Virus record (IMG/VR): IMGVR_UViG_3300028177_000004
Location: 16,232 to 80,231 of that record
DNA: 64,000 bases
Source: a virus
Direction: 5' to 3' (one strand)
Notes under the pieces: model-generated
Database searches by the model: none
The model's input: the letters and a program-made list of their open reading frames with translations, nothing else
What the model was told of the DNA's origin: nothing
Shown here: one piece after another, positions 1-8,346 of the stretch
How the letters are laid out: each line of letters starts with the position of its first letter
Numbering within the stretch: position 1 is the stretch's first letter
Program-made: the position numbers and the translations under genes

Positions 1-2
1 GC

Positions 3-3000
3 GTGTTTATCAATGAGATTGAAGGAGCTACTTATCGTTACCTGATTTCAGGACCGAGTACGGCGGACCCGGTGCTGGTATTCCTCCCTCCCGGGGTGGA
101 GGCATTCTCCGCAGATGTTGAAGAGATTGATATTCCAACTCCGGAAACAGAGAAGCCCAGCTCTACTCAGGACAGGATTAAAGAGGCAATAGAGGAACAG
201 ACAGAAGAAGAAACCGAACAGAAGTTTTCTTTGCTGGTTTTAAACGAAGAGAAATCTGTTCAGATTGAAGCTGTAATCGTAGAAGAAGAAACGCCTGAGC
301 GGTGGGAACAGCCGGAAGAGGAGGGAGAGCCCGAAGAGGTTCAATCATTGTTGAGCTTCTCTGAAGAAGCAGTTGAAATTGCGGAGATTGAAGAAGCCAC
401 TGTCGCTATCGCAGTTGATGCCCTTGAAGTTGAGATCGAATTGGAGGCTGGTCAGCAAATCGAGGTGGCCTTCGCTGCGGAACCCGAACCTCAACCCGAA
501 GTCGAACAGCCCGGCGCTCCGACTCCTGAACCTGAGCCGGTTAGGGACACGCTGGACATTGCTATTCAGGATAATGAGGGTGAGGTGTTGGCTGAGGTAG
601 AGGTCGATATGACCGACTATCGGGTTACCGAACAGGTGTTCGAGGAACCAACTGTCACTGTTCCAGCTCGACCAGACGAGCCAGTCACCACGTTGCCTCC
701 ACAACCGGAACCAGAACCGGTTGTCGTTCCCGTTGTTATCGAACTTACGTTCGACGCAGATGCTGGGGAGATCACCACGGAGGAGGTCGAGGTTGAAGCG
801 TGGGTGGCTTCAGATGCCGAGTATTTCCAAGCAGTCGCCGAAGATCGCATTGAAGAGGTTCTGGGTACTTCTTATGTAGAAGAGATTGAATCGGTTGAGG
901 AATGGGAGGCTCCTGAGTCGTTCGAGGAGGATGAGATCGACTTTGTAGAAATCCTCCTTAGCGTGGACGAAGAATATTGGGAGGACGAACAGTGGGAGGA
1001 GGTTGAATACACAGACGAATGGTTCGAAGATGAGCAGGAGCTGATGGATGACCTCTTTGGTGAGGCTGTCGATGTAGAAGAACTATTCGAAGAAGTTGAA
1101 TCATTCATGGCGGAGGTTGAAGAAGAGCGCATTGTGTTCTTCGAGGAGCATGAAGAGCTTGACGAGGAGGAATTCTGGGAGGAGTACGAAGAAGAATATT
1201 ACGAAGAGGATTTTGCATTTCAGGAATACGACGCTGAATTAGAAGAAGAAATGATTCTCGAAGAGATGGGGCTGGAGGAGTGGAACGAAACACTCTTAGG
1301 TCCGTCTCCCACTGAAACTGTCGATTGGGAAGAAGAGGATTGGATTGTCTACGACGAGGAAATGGATTCCGTCTGGGAAGAAGAGATGGAAGATCCCACA
1401 TCGTGGGAAGAATCACTGCTGGAGGAGCTGGGCGTAGAGGAATGGCCCGAAGACTGGGGTCCGTCACCTACGGAGGCCGCAGAGTGGACTGAGGACGACT
1501 GGGACACCTACGACCAAGAGTGGGCAGCCGACGAAGAAGCCATGATTCTTGAAGAAGAGGGTCTTGATGAGTGGCCAGAAGATTGGGGTCCTTCTCCTAG
1601 TGAAACAGCGCTGTGGGATGACGGTGATTGGCAGGCTTACGACGATGAGATGCACTCTTTGTGGGAAGAGGAGCAGATAGCAGAAGAAGAGTCGTGGGAG
1701 CTTAACACTGAAGAGGAATGGGACGATTGGCAAGAAGAGTTCTGGCCTGATGATGCTGAATGGTGCGACGAGTGTGAAGAGGGTCCATGGGACGAAGAGG
1801 ATTGGGTGACTTATGACGAAGAGCAAGAACAGGCTTTCTTTGAAATGCTTGAAGGTCTCACTGAAGAAGAGGTCGAAGAATTTGAAGAAGAAGTAGAGGA
1901 ATGGACTGCTGAAGACGAAGAAGCCCTCATCCTTGAGGAGATGGGCTTAGAGGAGTGGCCGGAAGATTGGGGTCCATCGCCTAGCGAGTCGTGGGATTGG
2001 ACAGAGGAAGATTGGGTTGCTTACGACGAAGAGAACGAACCCCTTTGGGAAGAGTTTCCCGATGAAGAAGAGTGGGATACTGAAGATGATCCCATAGAGG
2101 AGGACGAATGGTTCGAACCCGGTGACGAAGACGCAGAATCCGACCCAGATACATCTTCAGAAACGCAAGTGGATGAAGAGCAAATGGATGAAACGGAGCT
2201 GCCTTCTGAAGAAATAGAACCAGAACCGGAACCAGAGCCAGAGCCAGAACCAGAGCCGGAACCAGAGGAACCGGAGTGGGTAGACCCCTATGAAGGCTGT
2301 AGGGGCACCTCAGCTTGCGACAGTGCCCCCGGGGGCTTTGAAACTTGGGAGGCTTACGACGCAGCCAACGATCCCACCTACTACGACGATTGGGGTGCAC
2401 CACCGGGCGGCTACACCACATGGGCTGGTTTCACTCTTGAAGTTGAGGCAGGGATAGTTCCAATAGATGTCGCTCAGGAATACCTCCCCGAAGAAGTCCA
2501 AGAGGCGTACATCCCGGTCGTGGTCCCGATAGCGGTCTACTACCCGACCATCACCTACACGACCACGAACGCTGCCTTGTCCGAGACGATCTCTACGAGC
2601 ACCACTACTGCTCAGACGGGGACCGCCACCACAACCGCTGAGAGCGGAATCTTGACCCACAACAGCAACGATGGTCACTGGCATCTTGCAACCACAACGG
2701 CGACGACGGTTACGACGACTCATGTAGACACGACAACCGTGGTGGCTCGCGCCGGATCGGATATGACGACCTGCACGTTCTCAGATGGTGTTCAGCAGAG
2801 TTGCTCAACGGTGCGCGGCTGGAGTCCTCAAACCACGACGGTTACCGCTGGCGACGCCTACACATCAGCGTCTACTACAACGGCTGAGGCTGTGAACACC
2901 GAGGAAGGCTGCTCTGAGGGTGGATGGAGAGGCATGGGCGACTGGTGCATCGTGCAATCCTCTAGCCGCACCGACCGTGACCATATTCAGTTCTCGTTGG

Positions 3001-3440
3001 ACGAGGTAACCAGTGTCCGTATCGACGCCGAATCGAACCTGACTAGCGCCCAGTTCGGGTCCAGCAACGAGGCTGGCGACCCGTACATCTACCTGAACAA
3101 TGACAACGACTCTGACACCGGGGATCATTCCGGGGACACTGGTGCTGTCACGGTTGGTGCCCAGATTGAAACGGACGACGATGGGGGAAGTGACTGTGGA
3201 AGCACCTGCGCTACCCCGCCTAGCAACGCCGTGGATGTAGACGAAACCCCGACGATCACCTACTGCGATACCGGGGGCGCTTGCTCTGATGGTGTCGCCG
3301 TGATCGACAACGTGAGCGATCAGTGGGATGCTCGCATCGTCCGCACGGACATGGCTGTGGGCGACTATGTGGTACAGGCTGCCGTATACAACGGGAACAA
3401 CAGTGGGTGGTATCGACTAACTATCGAAGAGGTTGATTGA
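3..3440 (+). CDS. Large acidic repeat-containing surface/tail-fibre-like protein (5' end probably outside window)
   Basis: The frame is open from the window edge; the GTG at base 3 may be internal, so the N-terminus is uncertain. Roughly residues 30-760 are extremely Glu/Asp/Trp-rich. Four spaced copies of a GPSP[ST]E...W...DW..YD pattern lie near residues 433, 486, 529 and 657, and a Glu-Pro dipeptide run near 740-757. A Thr-rich stretch (about 840-960) follows. The last 150 residues hold a Gly/Asp/Asn-rich beta-type region ending in DYVVQAAVYNGNNSGWYRL, which resembles bacterial pre-peptidase C-terminal (PPC) domains. It sits just upstream of the lysis genes, a usual place for the last tail gene, so a receptor-binding or adhesin role is inferred. 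The real gene is certain; the function is a guess. Confidence 0.85.
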   Translation: MFINEIEGATYRYLISGPSTADPVLVFLPPGVEAFSADVEEIDIPTPETEKPSSTQDRIKEAIEEQTEEETEQKFSLLVLNEEKSVQIEAVIVEEETPERWEQPEEEGEPEEVQSLLSFSEEAVEIAEIEEATVAIAVDALEVEIELEAGQQIEVAFAAEPEPQPEVEQPGAPTPEPEPVRDTLDIAIQDNEGEVLAEVEVDMTDYRVTEQVFEEPTVTVPARPDEPVTTLPPQPEPEPVVVPVVIELTFDADAGEITTEEVEVEAWVASDAEYFQAVAEDRIEEVLGTSYVEEIESVEEWEAPESFEEDEIDFVEILLSVDEEYWEDEQWEEVEYTDEWFEDEQELMDDLFGEAVDVEELFEEVESFMAEVEEERIVFFEEHEELDEEEFWEEYEEEYYEEDFAFQEYDAELEEEMILEEMGLEEWNETLLGPSPTETVDWEEEDWIVYDEEMDSVWEEEMEDPTSWEESLLEELGVEEWPEDWGPSPTEAAEWTEDDWDTYDQEWAADEEAMILEEEGLDEWPEDWGPSPSETALWDDGDWQAYDDEMHSLWEEEQIAEEESWELNTEEEWDDWQEEFWPDDAEWCDECEEGPWDEEDWVTYDEEQEQAFFEMLEGLTEEEVEEFEEEVEEWTAEDEEALILEEMGLEEWPEDWGPSPSESWDWTEEDWVAYDEENEPLWEEFPDEEEWDTEDDPIEEDEWFEPGDEDAESDPDTSSETQVDEEQMDETELPSEEIEPEPEPEPEPEPEPEPEEPEWVDPYEGCRGTSACDSAPGGFETWEAYDAANDPTYYDDWGAPPGGYTTWAGFTLEVEAGIVPIDVAQEYLPEEVQEAYIPVVVPIAVYYPTITYTTTNAALSETISTSTTTAQTGTATTTAESGILTHNSNDGHWHLATTTATTVTTTHVDTTTVVARAGSDMTTCTFSDGVQQSCSTVRGWSPQTTTVTAGDAYTSASTTTAEAVNTEEGCSEGGWRGMGDWCIVQSSSRTDRDHIQFSLDEVTSVRIDAESNLTSAQFGSSNEAGDPYIYLNNDNDSDTGDHSGDTGAVTVGAQIETDDDGGSDCGSTCATPPSNAVDVDETPTITYCDTGGACSDGVAVIDNVSDQWDARIVRTDMAVGDYVVQAAVYNGNNSGWYRLTIEEVD

Positions 3441-3526
3441 TGAATAAAGAGTGTCTTTATACAAAATTGGGAAGTAGTAAAGAAGAGCTCTATTATCTGT
3501 CAGGTACAATGTGTATGGCGTCGTAG
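3440..3526 (+). CDS. Possible 28-residue peptide
   Basis: An ATG overlaps the TGA stop of the preceding gene (TGATG), which would allow translational re-initiation, and the frame ends in TAG before the endolysin. The peptide (MNKECLYTK...MCMAS) has no recognisable motif. Only the coupling arrangement supports it; it could equally be leader sequence of the endolysin gene. Confidence 0.3.
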   Translation: MNKECLYTKLGSSKEELYYLSGTMCMAS

Positions 3527-3556
3527 GTTTTTGACGTAGTTGTCTTTGGAGTAATA

Positions 3557-4318
3557 ATGGTTGAATCCCGCCCATATACGGGTTTTGATAAAACAGCAAA
3601 CAGTAGAAGAGAAGGGACCGAACAGTTGATAAAAGAAATCAACAAAGCCACGAATAACGGCATGTGGCATAACGGTTCTTGGGTTGTCCGCAATAAACGT
3701 GGAAAATCGTCTCCTTCCGTACACGGAACTGGTCGAGCTTTTGATATTTCTTGGCGTGACATGGGCACTAAAGGCAACGGTGACTACGAAATGGCTCGCA
3801 AAGTCATGGACTTTCTTGTAGAACACGCTGAAAAACTGGGCGTGGAAGCTGTCTATGACTACTGGCCTAAGCCATTTGGGCGCGGCTGGAAATGTGACCG
3901 GCAACGATGGACAGCGTATGACCGCAAAGTGATGTCCCTCACACCCGGTGGAGACTGGGTTCACGTCGAAATCTCTAATGAATTCGCTGACGATGCAGAC
4001 CACTATGCAGCAGCCGTAACCCCTCTATGGGGAGGAAGCATCCCTCTGGCGGAGGGAGCAATAGATGGAATGATTGCTGCCCCTGCAAAACCTCGTAAAA
4101 CAACTTGCAAAAAAGGCTCTAAAGGTAAGGCCACTCAATACATGCAGGAACTCTTAAATAGCCATGCATGCAACGTTTGTGGTGGAGCAACTTCTATCAC
4201 TGCAGACGGCGCATTCGGACCTCAAACTGAACAGCGAGTTAAAGCATTTCAACATGATCATGCTTTAGTCGTTGATGGAGTGTGTGGTTCTAAAACTTGG
4301 GCTGTATTGGAATCATAG
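3557..4318 (+). CDS. Endolysin: M15-type peptidase plus C-terminal peptidoglycan-binding domain
   Basis: 253 residues. The N-terminal domain carries the zinc-peptidase pattern of the D-Ala-D-Ala carboxypeptidase/VanY (M15) fold: SVHGTGRAFDISW with His56 and Asp63, and WVHVEI with His136. The last 70 residues match a PG_binding_1 repeat (YMQELLN...DGAFGPQTEQRVKAFQ...DGVCGSKTW). It would cleave peptide cross-links of host peptidoglycan at lysis. A GGAG ribosome-binding site lies 6-7 nt before the ATG. Holin-like membrane genes follow directly. A second protein of the same architecture is at 42038. Confidence 0.85.
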   Translation: MVESRPYTGFDKTANSRREGTEQLIKEINKATNNGMWHNGSWVVRNKRGKSSPSVHGTGRAFDISWRDMGTKGNGDYEMARKVMDFLVEHAEKLGVEAVYDYWPKPFGRGWKCDRQRWTAYDRKVMSLTPGGDWVHVEISNEFADDADHYAAAVTPLWGGSIPLAEGAIDGMIAAPAKPRKTTCKKGSKGKATQYMQELLNSHACNVCGGATSITADGAFGPQTEQRVKAFQHDHALVVDGVCGSKTWAVLES

Positions 4319-4320
4319 TT

Positions 4321-4728
4321 ATGAATGGGGTGGTTGACCGGATCAAGGTGGCACAGCCACAAACGCACCTAAGCAGTACGTTTCTTGGCTGTTTGACTGC
4401 CATGACTGGCGGTGACGTGTCTGCCATCACAGGAGACCATTGGGCTAACGCTCTCAGGTCGGGTGGTTTGACAGCAGCTATCGCAACCGTAGTTGCAGTG
4501 TTTGGACTTCGTGTTAACAACTGGACACGAGCAGCGCTTTGCGGCGTAGCGACCTTCGGGGTCGAAATGATCGCGCAATCGCCGACCTACGGCACCTCAC
4601 GGGCCGACATTGCTCAGACTTCATTGGTTGCAGCAGGAATAGCAACCGTCTTAGCTTTGGTGGCAGGCAGGATGTTTAGTAAATACCTACCAGTAGCTGA
4701 AGATAATCCGGGATGGGACAGGGCGTAA
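4321..4728 (+). CDS. Holin-like small membrane protein
   Basis: 135 residues, starting at the ATG two bases after the endolysin stop. It has three likely hydrophobic segments (around residues 38-60, 66-78 and 95-115) and no cytoplasmic domain. Position between the endolysin and two further small membrane proteins makes a holin the best inference. The sequence itself gives topology only. Confidence 0.6.
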   Translation: MNGVVDRIKVAQPQTHLSSTFLGCLTAMTGGDVSAITGDHWANALRSGGLTAAIATVVAVFGLRVNNWTRAALCGVATFGVEMIAQSPTYGTSRADIAQTSLVAAGIATVLALVAGRMFSKYLPVAEDNPGWDRA

Positions 4729-4730
4729 CT

Positions 4731-4961
4731 ATGACTGAGATCGTTGTTGCCTTAATTGGCTTCTTTGCTATGACATCGGTGGCGTTGATCGAAAAGGTCC
4801 GTAGGGACAATAAGCGCGACCACAGTATTGTCGCCATGAAACTTGACATGATCGCTCGGGGGTTGGGTAGATCTATTGATGAAGTCCGTGAATCCACCCA
4901 ACGAACAGAAGCAAATTTAGATGAGCATGTAGCCGATCATGCCCGAGGGGCATTCAAATGA
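4731..4961 (+). CDS. Small membrane protein, DUF2746-like (lysis cassette)
   Basis: 76 residues: one N-terminal transmembrane helix (TEIVVALIGFFAMTSVALI), then a basic stretch and a charged coiled-coil-like C-terminus. This layout resembles the DUF2746 membrane proteins found beside lysis genes in mycobacteriophages. The start chosen is the ATG two bases after the upstream stop; its last codons overlap the next gene by ATGA. Confidence 0.6.
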   Translation: MTEIVVALIGFFAMTSVALIEKVRRDNKRDHSIVAMKLDMIARGLGRSIDEVRESTQRTEANLDEHVADHARGAFK

Positions 4962-5221
4962 GACGACTTGCCACAATTGTTATGCGCTGTATTGCCGTTT
5001 TTGTGGCGAATGCGTTGAGTGTGATCGGAGCAGGCGCCATTGCTGGTGTCGACATTTTGCAGTCTTGTCTTATCGCTGGCCTGTCAGGTGTGGCGACAGT
5101 TGTCGGTGGGCTAGCTAGGGCCTACCTCGTGGACGGCGAACTATCCAAGGAAGACGTTAACAAGGTTTTCGCTAGTGCTCCTACAGGCAAAAAAGGCGGA
5201 ACAAATACTCAAACCGTCTAA
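4958..5221 (+). CDS. Small membrane protein (holin candidate)
   Basis: 87 residues starting in an ATGA overlap with the upstream gene, so probably translationally coupled. Two hydrophobic helices (about 8-28 and 34-55) are followed by a short charged tail with KEDVNKVF. It resembles class II holins in size and topology. Which of the three neighbouring membrane proteins is the actual holin cannot be decided from sequence. Confidence 0.6.
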   Translation: MRRLATIVMRCIAVFVANALSVIGAGAIAGVDILQSCLIAGLSGVATVVGGLARAYLVDGELSKEDVNKVFASAPTGKKGGTNTQTV

Positions 5222-5231
5222 GGAGGGAATT

Positions 5232-5360
5232 ATGTCAGATTCAGGATGTCCAAATTGCAGTTGTCCATCATGCCCGTGTAGCTGCAATCATTGTGACTGT
5301 TGCGGACATATGGACGGTCTAAGATATACCTATGCACAGAGTCGCAGGCGGTTCCTATAA
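5232..5360 (+). CDS. Cys-rich 42-residue peptide
   Basis: A strong ribosome-binding site (AGGAGGG, 6 nt spacing) precedes ATG 5232. Nine cysteines fall within residues 5-23, mostly in C-x-C, C-x2-C and CC spacing. That could bind zinc, an Fe-S cluster or form disulfides; no family is recognised. Its 3' end overlaps the dioxygenase gene by 29 nt in another frame, so the two are probably coupled. The good RBS is the main evidence that it is translated. Confidence 0.6.
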   Translation: MSDSGCPNCSCPSCPCSCNHCDCCGHMDGLRYTYAQSRRRFL

Positions 5361-6333
5361 CGACCTCATCGATGGCTTTGAGGTCTACGCGGATTTACTA
5401 TTAGAACACAAAGCTCTTGGCTTTGAGGACCCCCTTTACTTGACACCCGAGCAGCACGGAAAAGTACTGCTGCGCCTTTTTGATTTTGATTTATGTCGAA
5501 ATGTTTATTCGACTAGGGGTGCCAGTATCTGGACAGACAACACCTACGAGAACCTTTCTCCCGCTGGTCGGCTGACTGAAGACAAAGATCCGTTGGACTG
5601 CATGAAGTCCAACTGGCACGCAGATTGTGTTGAGTACAAGCGTCCGGTCTCTTATTTGAGTATGAGCATGTTGGAATACGATTGCCCGGAGGGACAAGGG
5701 GACACCGTTCTTGTCAATCTAGAGGATCTGTACGAAAAATGTCCATATAAAGAGTATTTAGAAGATCTGAATCTTGCCCATCCCGCCAAGGGGGGCGTCC
5801 AGATAGACGAGAGTATCGAAGCTCAAATCCATCCAGCTTTAAGAACGCACCCTGTTACCGGTAAAACGAGTTTATGCATCTCGGACAGCCGCATGCTGCC
5901 CATAGGAGCTTCCAAAGATGCGTTGGGGAGTGGATGGGGTGCGGGCTTAGACCCCGCAGCGGGCATAGAAGGCTACGGATATATGGGTTCGGATGAACAG
6001 CCAGAATTTGTGGAATATATGCAGTGGATACACGATCAGATTAATGATCCCGAGAATCAACAGTGGTTTCGTTGGGAAGAAGGAAATTTTTTGATTTGGG
6101 ATAACCGCTGTAACCTTCATTCGTTTTCCGGATGGATGGGTCCTCGCAGTTTCAACCGAGGTCTAGTGGGCATGGACGCGGTTTGGTATGGCGGTAAGCG
6201 CAAGATAGACATAATGGAAGAAGAAAACGCTTTTGAGGTTGACGAAAAAGATGAAATTCACTTTCACAGCATGTCGTCTCCGGAAGATCTAGCGGAGTCT
6301 CGTACCAAGCCGGGCGGAGGTTACGAGGATTGA
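5332..6333 (+). CDS. TauD/TfdA-like 2-oxoglutarate/Fe(II)-dependent dioxygenase
   Basis: 333 residues. The HxD iron ligands are at H96/D98 (NWHADCVEY). The distal ligand region reads LIWDNRCNLHSF with H263 and the 2-oxoglutarate-binding Arg in SFNRG (R276), in the order and spacing of the TauD/TfdA family. The enzyme would hydroxylate a small substrate using O2, Fe(II) and 2-oxoglutarate; the substrate is unknown. It overlaps the Cys-rich peptide upstream and is immediately followed by a second, differently folded 2OG oxygenase, which suggests sequential or parallel chemistry. Confidence 0.8.
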   Translation: MHRVAGGSYNDLIDGFEVYADLLLEHKALGFEDPLYLTPEQHGKVLLRLFDFDLCRNVYSTRGASIWTDNTYENLSPAGRLTEDKDPLDCMKSNWHADCVEYKRPVSYLSMSMLEYDCPEGQGDTVLVNLEDLYEKCPYKEYLEDLNLAHPAKGGVQIDESIEAQIHPALRTHPVTGKTSLCISDSRMLPIGASKDALGSGWGAGLDPAAGIEGYGYMGSDEQPEFVEYMQWIHDQINDPENQQWFRWEEGNFLIWDNRCNLHSFSGWMGPRSFNRGLVGMDAVWYGGKRKIDIMEEENAFEVDEKDEIHFHSMSSPEDLAESRTKPGGGYED

Positions 6334-6881
6334 CCAAGCCTCCGACGATTACAACCTTCCAAGAATTCCATCTCTGGGATCAGGAGCAGTGCCAGCAGGT
6401 TCTTGACATTGCACAAAAGGGAGAAGCCCACGAAGCTCGTGTCATAGCTCAAGGGGCACAGCGGAAACCGGACATTCGATCAACCGAGAGATACAGGGTC
6501 GAAGATCTGGGAGTGCTCAATCAACTCTTAAATGCTTTTGGTGACCACAACGTGTGGGACTTCTGTACTTACTGGGGAACGGATTCACTTCCACTTGTGG
6601 AGGTCCTCCACTACAAGGAGGGCGATTTCTACAAGCCTCACACTGACTGGAGTCCGTTTTACCGGGAACGCAAATTATCTATGACCATCCAATTGTCGGA
6701 CTCCCGACAATATGGGGGTGGAGAAGTTTTACTATACGACGGTCCTGAGCCATGGACTGTTACCCAAATGCAGGGTTATGCCACCGTCTGGCCGTCGTGG
6801 ACTCTTCATGAGGTAAAGCCCTTGATTACGGGTGAACGCTGGGCACTGGTCGCTTGGATGCGCGGACCTGATTTCTACTAG
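6330..6881 (+). CDS. Prolyl-4-hydroxylase/PKHD-type 2OG-Fe(II) oxygenase
   Basis: 183 residues with a TTG start overlapping the upstream stop by 4 nt. The catalytic set is clear: H104-x-D106 (KPHTDW), distal H160 (TLHEV) and R170 for 2-oxoglutarate binding (ITGERWALVAW). A conserved GGGEVLLYD strand lies between them, as in P4H-type enzymes of marine phages. Substrate unknown; phage structural proteins, host surface molecules or nucleotides are possible. It is translationally coupled to the TauD-like enzyme. Confidence 0.8.
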   Translation: MTKPPTITTFQEFHLWDQEQCQQVLDIAQKGEAHEARVIAQGAQRKPDIRSTERYRVEDLGVLNQLLNAFGDHNVWDFCTYWGTDSLPLVEVLHYKEGDFYKPHTDWSPFYRERKLSMTIQLSDSRQYGGGEVLLYDGPEPWTVTQMQGYATVWPSWTLHEVKPLITGERWALVAWMRGPDFY

Positions 6882-7032
6882 AAAAGCGGCGACCTTTTCG
6901 GTTGAATCTAAAAGGGGTTCCAGCGTAAGCCTTCATTAGCTCGCGCTCTAGCGCATCGGTGAAAACCTGATTCTGGTAGTAGTGGGTTCTTGGCTTTAGT
7001 ACGTTCTTCACTTTTTTGATTAGGGTCTTCAT
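6826..7032 (-). CDS. Possible small basic protein
   Basis: 68 codons on the minus strand, beginning MKTLIKKVKNVLKP, with an AGAAAG-type ribosome-binding site. It is rich in Lys/Arg and its 3' end runs 56 nt into the convergent oxygenase gene. No domain is recognised. The convergent overlap lowers confidence. Confidence 0.4.
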   Translation of the reverse strand: MKTLIKKVKNVLKPRTHYYQNQVFTDALERELMKAYAGTPFRFNRKGRRFSSRNQVRASKRPVPSVHP

Positions 7033-7377
7033 TCATTTCTTTCTGATCTTGTCCAACTTCAAAGATACAGGACTGAAGGCCGAACGAGCACAGGTGAGTG
7101 GTGGTCAAACGTCACCGTCAGACAATCGAAAAGTATTTTACATTTAGAGCTTCAAGCCCCCTAGGGGCAAATTTGCAGTTTTCCTGCTTTCCGCACCATC
7201 CACCAGAAGACATACCGCTATAAGGTATACTTTGTGTAGCCAAGGTCTTCGGATCTCGGCGTTAGGGAAAAAGGGCCTTTTCTCCTAATTCATCTGTAAG
7301 CCTCAAGTCTGGAGGTGACCTGTAATTTGGTCGGTGGGGGTAGGGAGGAAAGCAGCGCCCTACCCTCATCTTCCGTT
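7033..7377. promoter_or_regulatory. Intergenic regulatory region with leader hairpins
   Basis: No gene is seen in these 345 bases. A TATACT -10-like box (7226-7231, + strand) would give a leader of about 140 nt for the gene at 7378. The leader has an imperfect GGAAAAAGG/CCTTTTCTCC stem near 7268-7288 and a perfect 8-bp stem GGGTAGGG/CCCTACCC at 7338-7345/7358-7365, 12 nt before the ATG. Attenuation or translational control is possible but inferred only from the folding potential. Confidence 0.45.
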
Positions 7378-7734
7378 ATGATGGTCACCATGCCCGCCTT
7401 GATAGCTGAAGACGAAGTTGCATGGAATAACGACGGCCACAAAATCAGCTTGCGTTTAAATAAGGCTGAACTGGAAGTTGCTGAAATCGAATGTCCTCAC
7501 GAGGACGACGACGAAGCCCCTTGCCGATCTGATCTGGGTTGCGTTGTTTCTTACTTCATAGCCGTTTACGGTCTGGAGTGCAACATAGGTGTTTGCGCAC
7601 CAGAAGAACAGATGGAGATCTGTTGGTGCTTACAGGGTAATTTCGGCGATGTCGAAACCGGGCAACTGTGGTTCGTTCCTATCAAGGATGAGGTTTTCTA
7701 CGCTTGGATGAACCAGCGTCCCACAGATGATTAA
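7378..7734 (+). CDS. Unknown acidic protein
   Basis: 118 residues from ATG 7378; in-frame ATGs at 7381 and 7390 are alternatives. It has several Cys residues (CPHEDDDEAPC, CNIGVC, ICWC) but no clear zinc motif, and a mixed alpha/beta look. No family is recognised. A strong hairpin immediately upstream may control its translation. Its stop overlaps the convergent gene by 4 nt. Confidence 0.6.
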   Translation: MMVTMPALIAEDEVAWNNDGHKISLRLNKAELEVAEIECPHEDDDEAPCRSDLGCVVSYFIAVYGLECNIGVCAPEEQMEICWCLQGNFGDVETGQLWFVPIKDEVFYAWMNQRPTDD

Positions 7735-7859
7735 CGACTTCTTAGTATCTCTTCTTTGGTGATAGCTTCGTTAGCCCATCCGGTCCCATAAGGGTTCGGA
7801 GTAATTTGAGCGTGCTTCTTTTTCCACTTGTCAATTTTTGCTTGACTTAATTTGGGCAT
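7731..7859 (-). CDS. Small basic protein, 42 residues
   Basis: Starts at ATG 7859 preceded by GGAG at suitable spacing. The product (MPKLSQAKIDKWKKKHAQ... TKEEILRSR) is Lys-rich and helical, with no recognised family. The good RBS and termination next to a convergent gene argue for a real small gene. Confidence 0.5.
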   Translation of the reverse strand: MPKLSQAKIDKWKKKHAQITPNPYGTGWANEAITKEEILRSR

Positions 7860-8013
7860 TTCTAAATTTCTCCACTTCTTCTTCGCGTAAGCGCATGAGC
7901 TCTCCACGGGTGTAGGTGTCATGGATACTAGATTTATCGATTCTGGGTATCTTGTTAGCAGGTCGTGGATTTTGCGTCCTGACCTTTTTTTTCTCTGGAG
8001 CTGAACCCATCTC

Positions 8014-8334
8014 TTATCGCTTTCTTTTCCGTCTGTGTTGTGGATTAGAAGGTTTTGGTAAACCTACACGAGATGTCGCTGTGATCAAAGCGTTGTTTCC
8101 TTCGGCAGTGATAGTCCACTTGCCACCTTTCGTGGCCGTGATATATCTATTTTGAAGAAGAACCTTCGCTGATCTCGCAACTTTCGACTTATCGTCAAAT
8201 TTGCCAGCAATCACCTCAAGCGTCAGAGCCGTATCGGCCTTCCCACCCATCGCTTTTATGAAACCAAGCAAACTATGGGTAGGAGATTCGATTTCAAATC
8301 CGAGTTTAGTGATCCATCCAGACTGTATGAGCAT
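8014..8334 (-). CDS. Putative winged-helix DNA-binding protein
   Basis: 106 residues. The middle (LTLEVIAGKFDDKSKVARSAKVLLQNRYITATKGGKWTIT, in pieces) reads as helix-helix-helix-wing and ends in a basic tail (HRRKRKR). This resembles small wHTH regulators, but the match is to a fold, not a named family. It lies just downstream of another winged-helix gene on the same strand. Confidence 0.6.
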   Translation of the reverse strand: MLIQSGWITKLGFEIESPTHSLLGFIKAMGGKADTALTLEVIAGKFDDKSKVARSAKVLLQNRYITATKGGKWTITAEGNNALITATSRVGLPKPSNPQHRRKRKR

Positions 8335-8346
8335 ATTCGGATCTTA

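Noticed and set aside
345-2723. Several minus-strand open frames under the acidic repeat protein
   Set aside because: They arise because GAA/GAG/GAC codons read backward lack stops; they are Ser/Leu/Phe-rich and without RBS.
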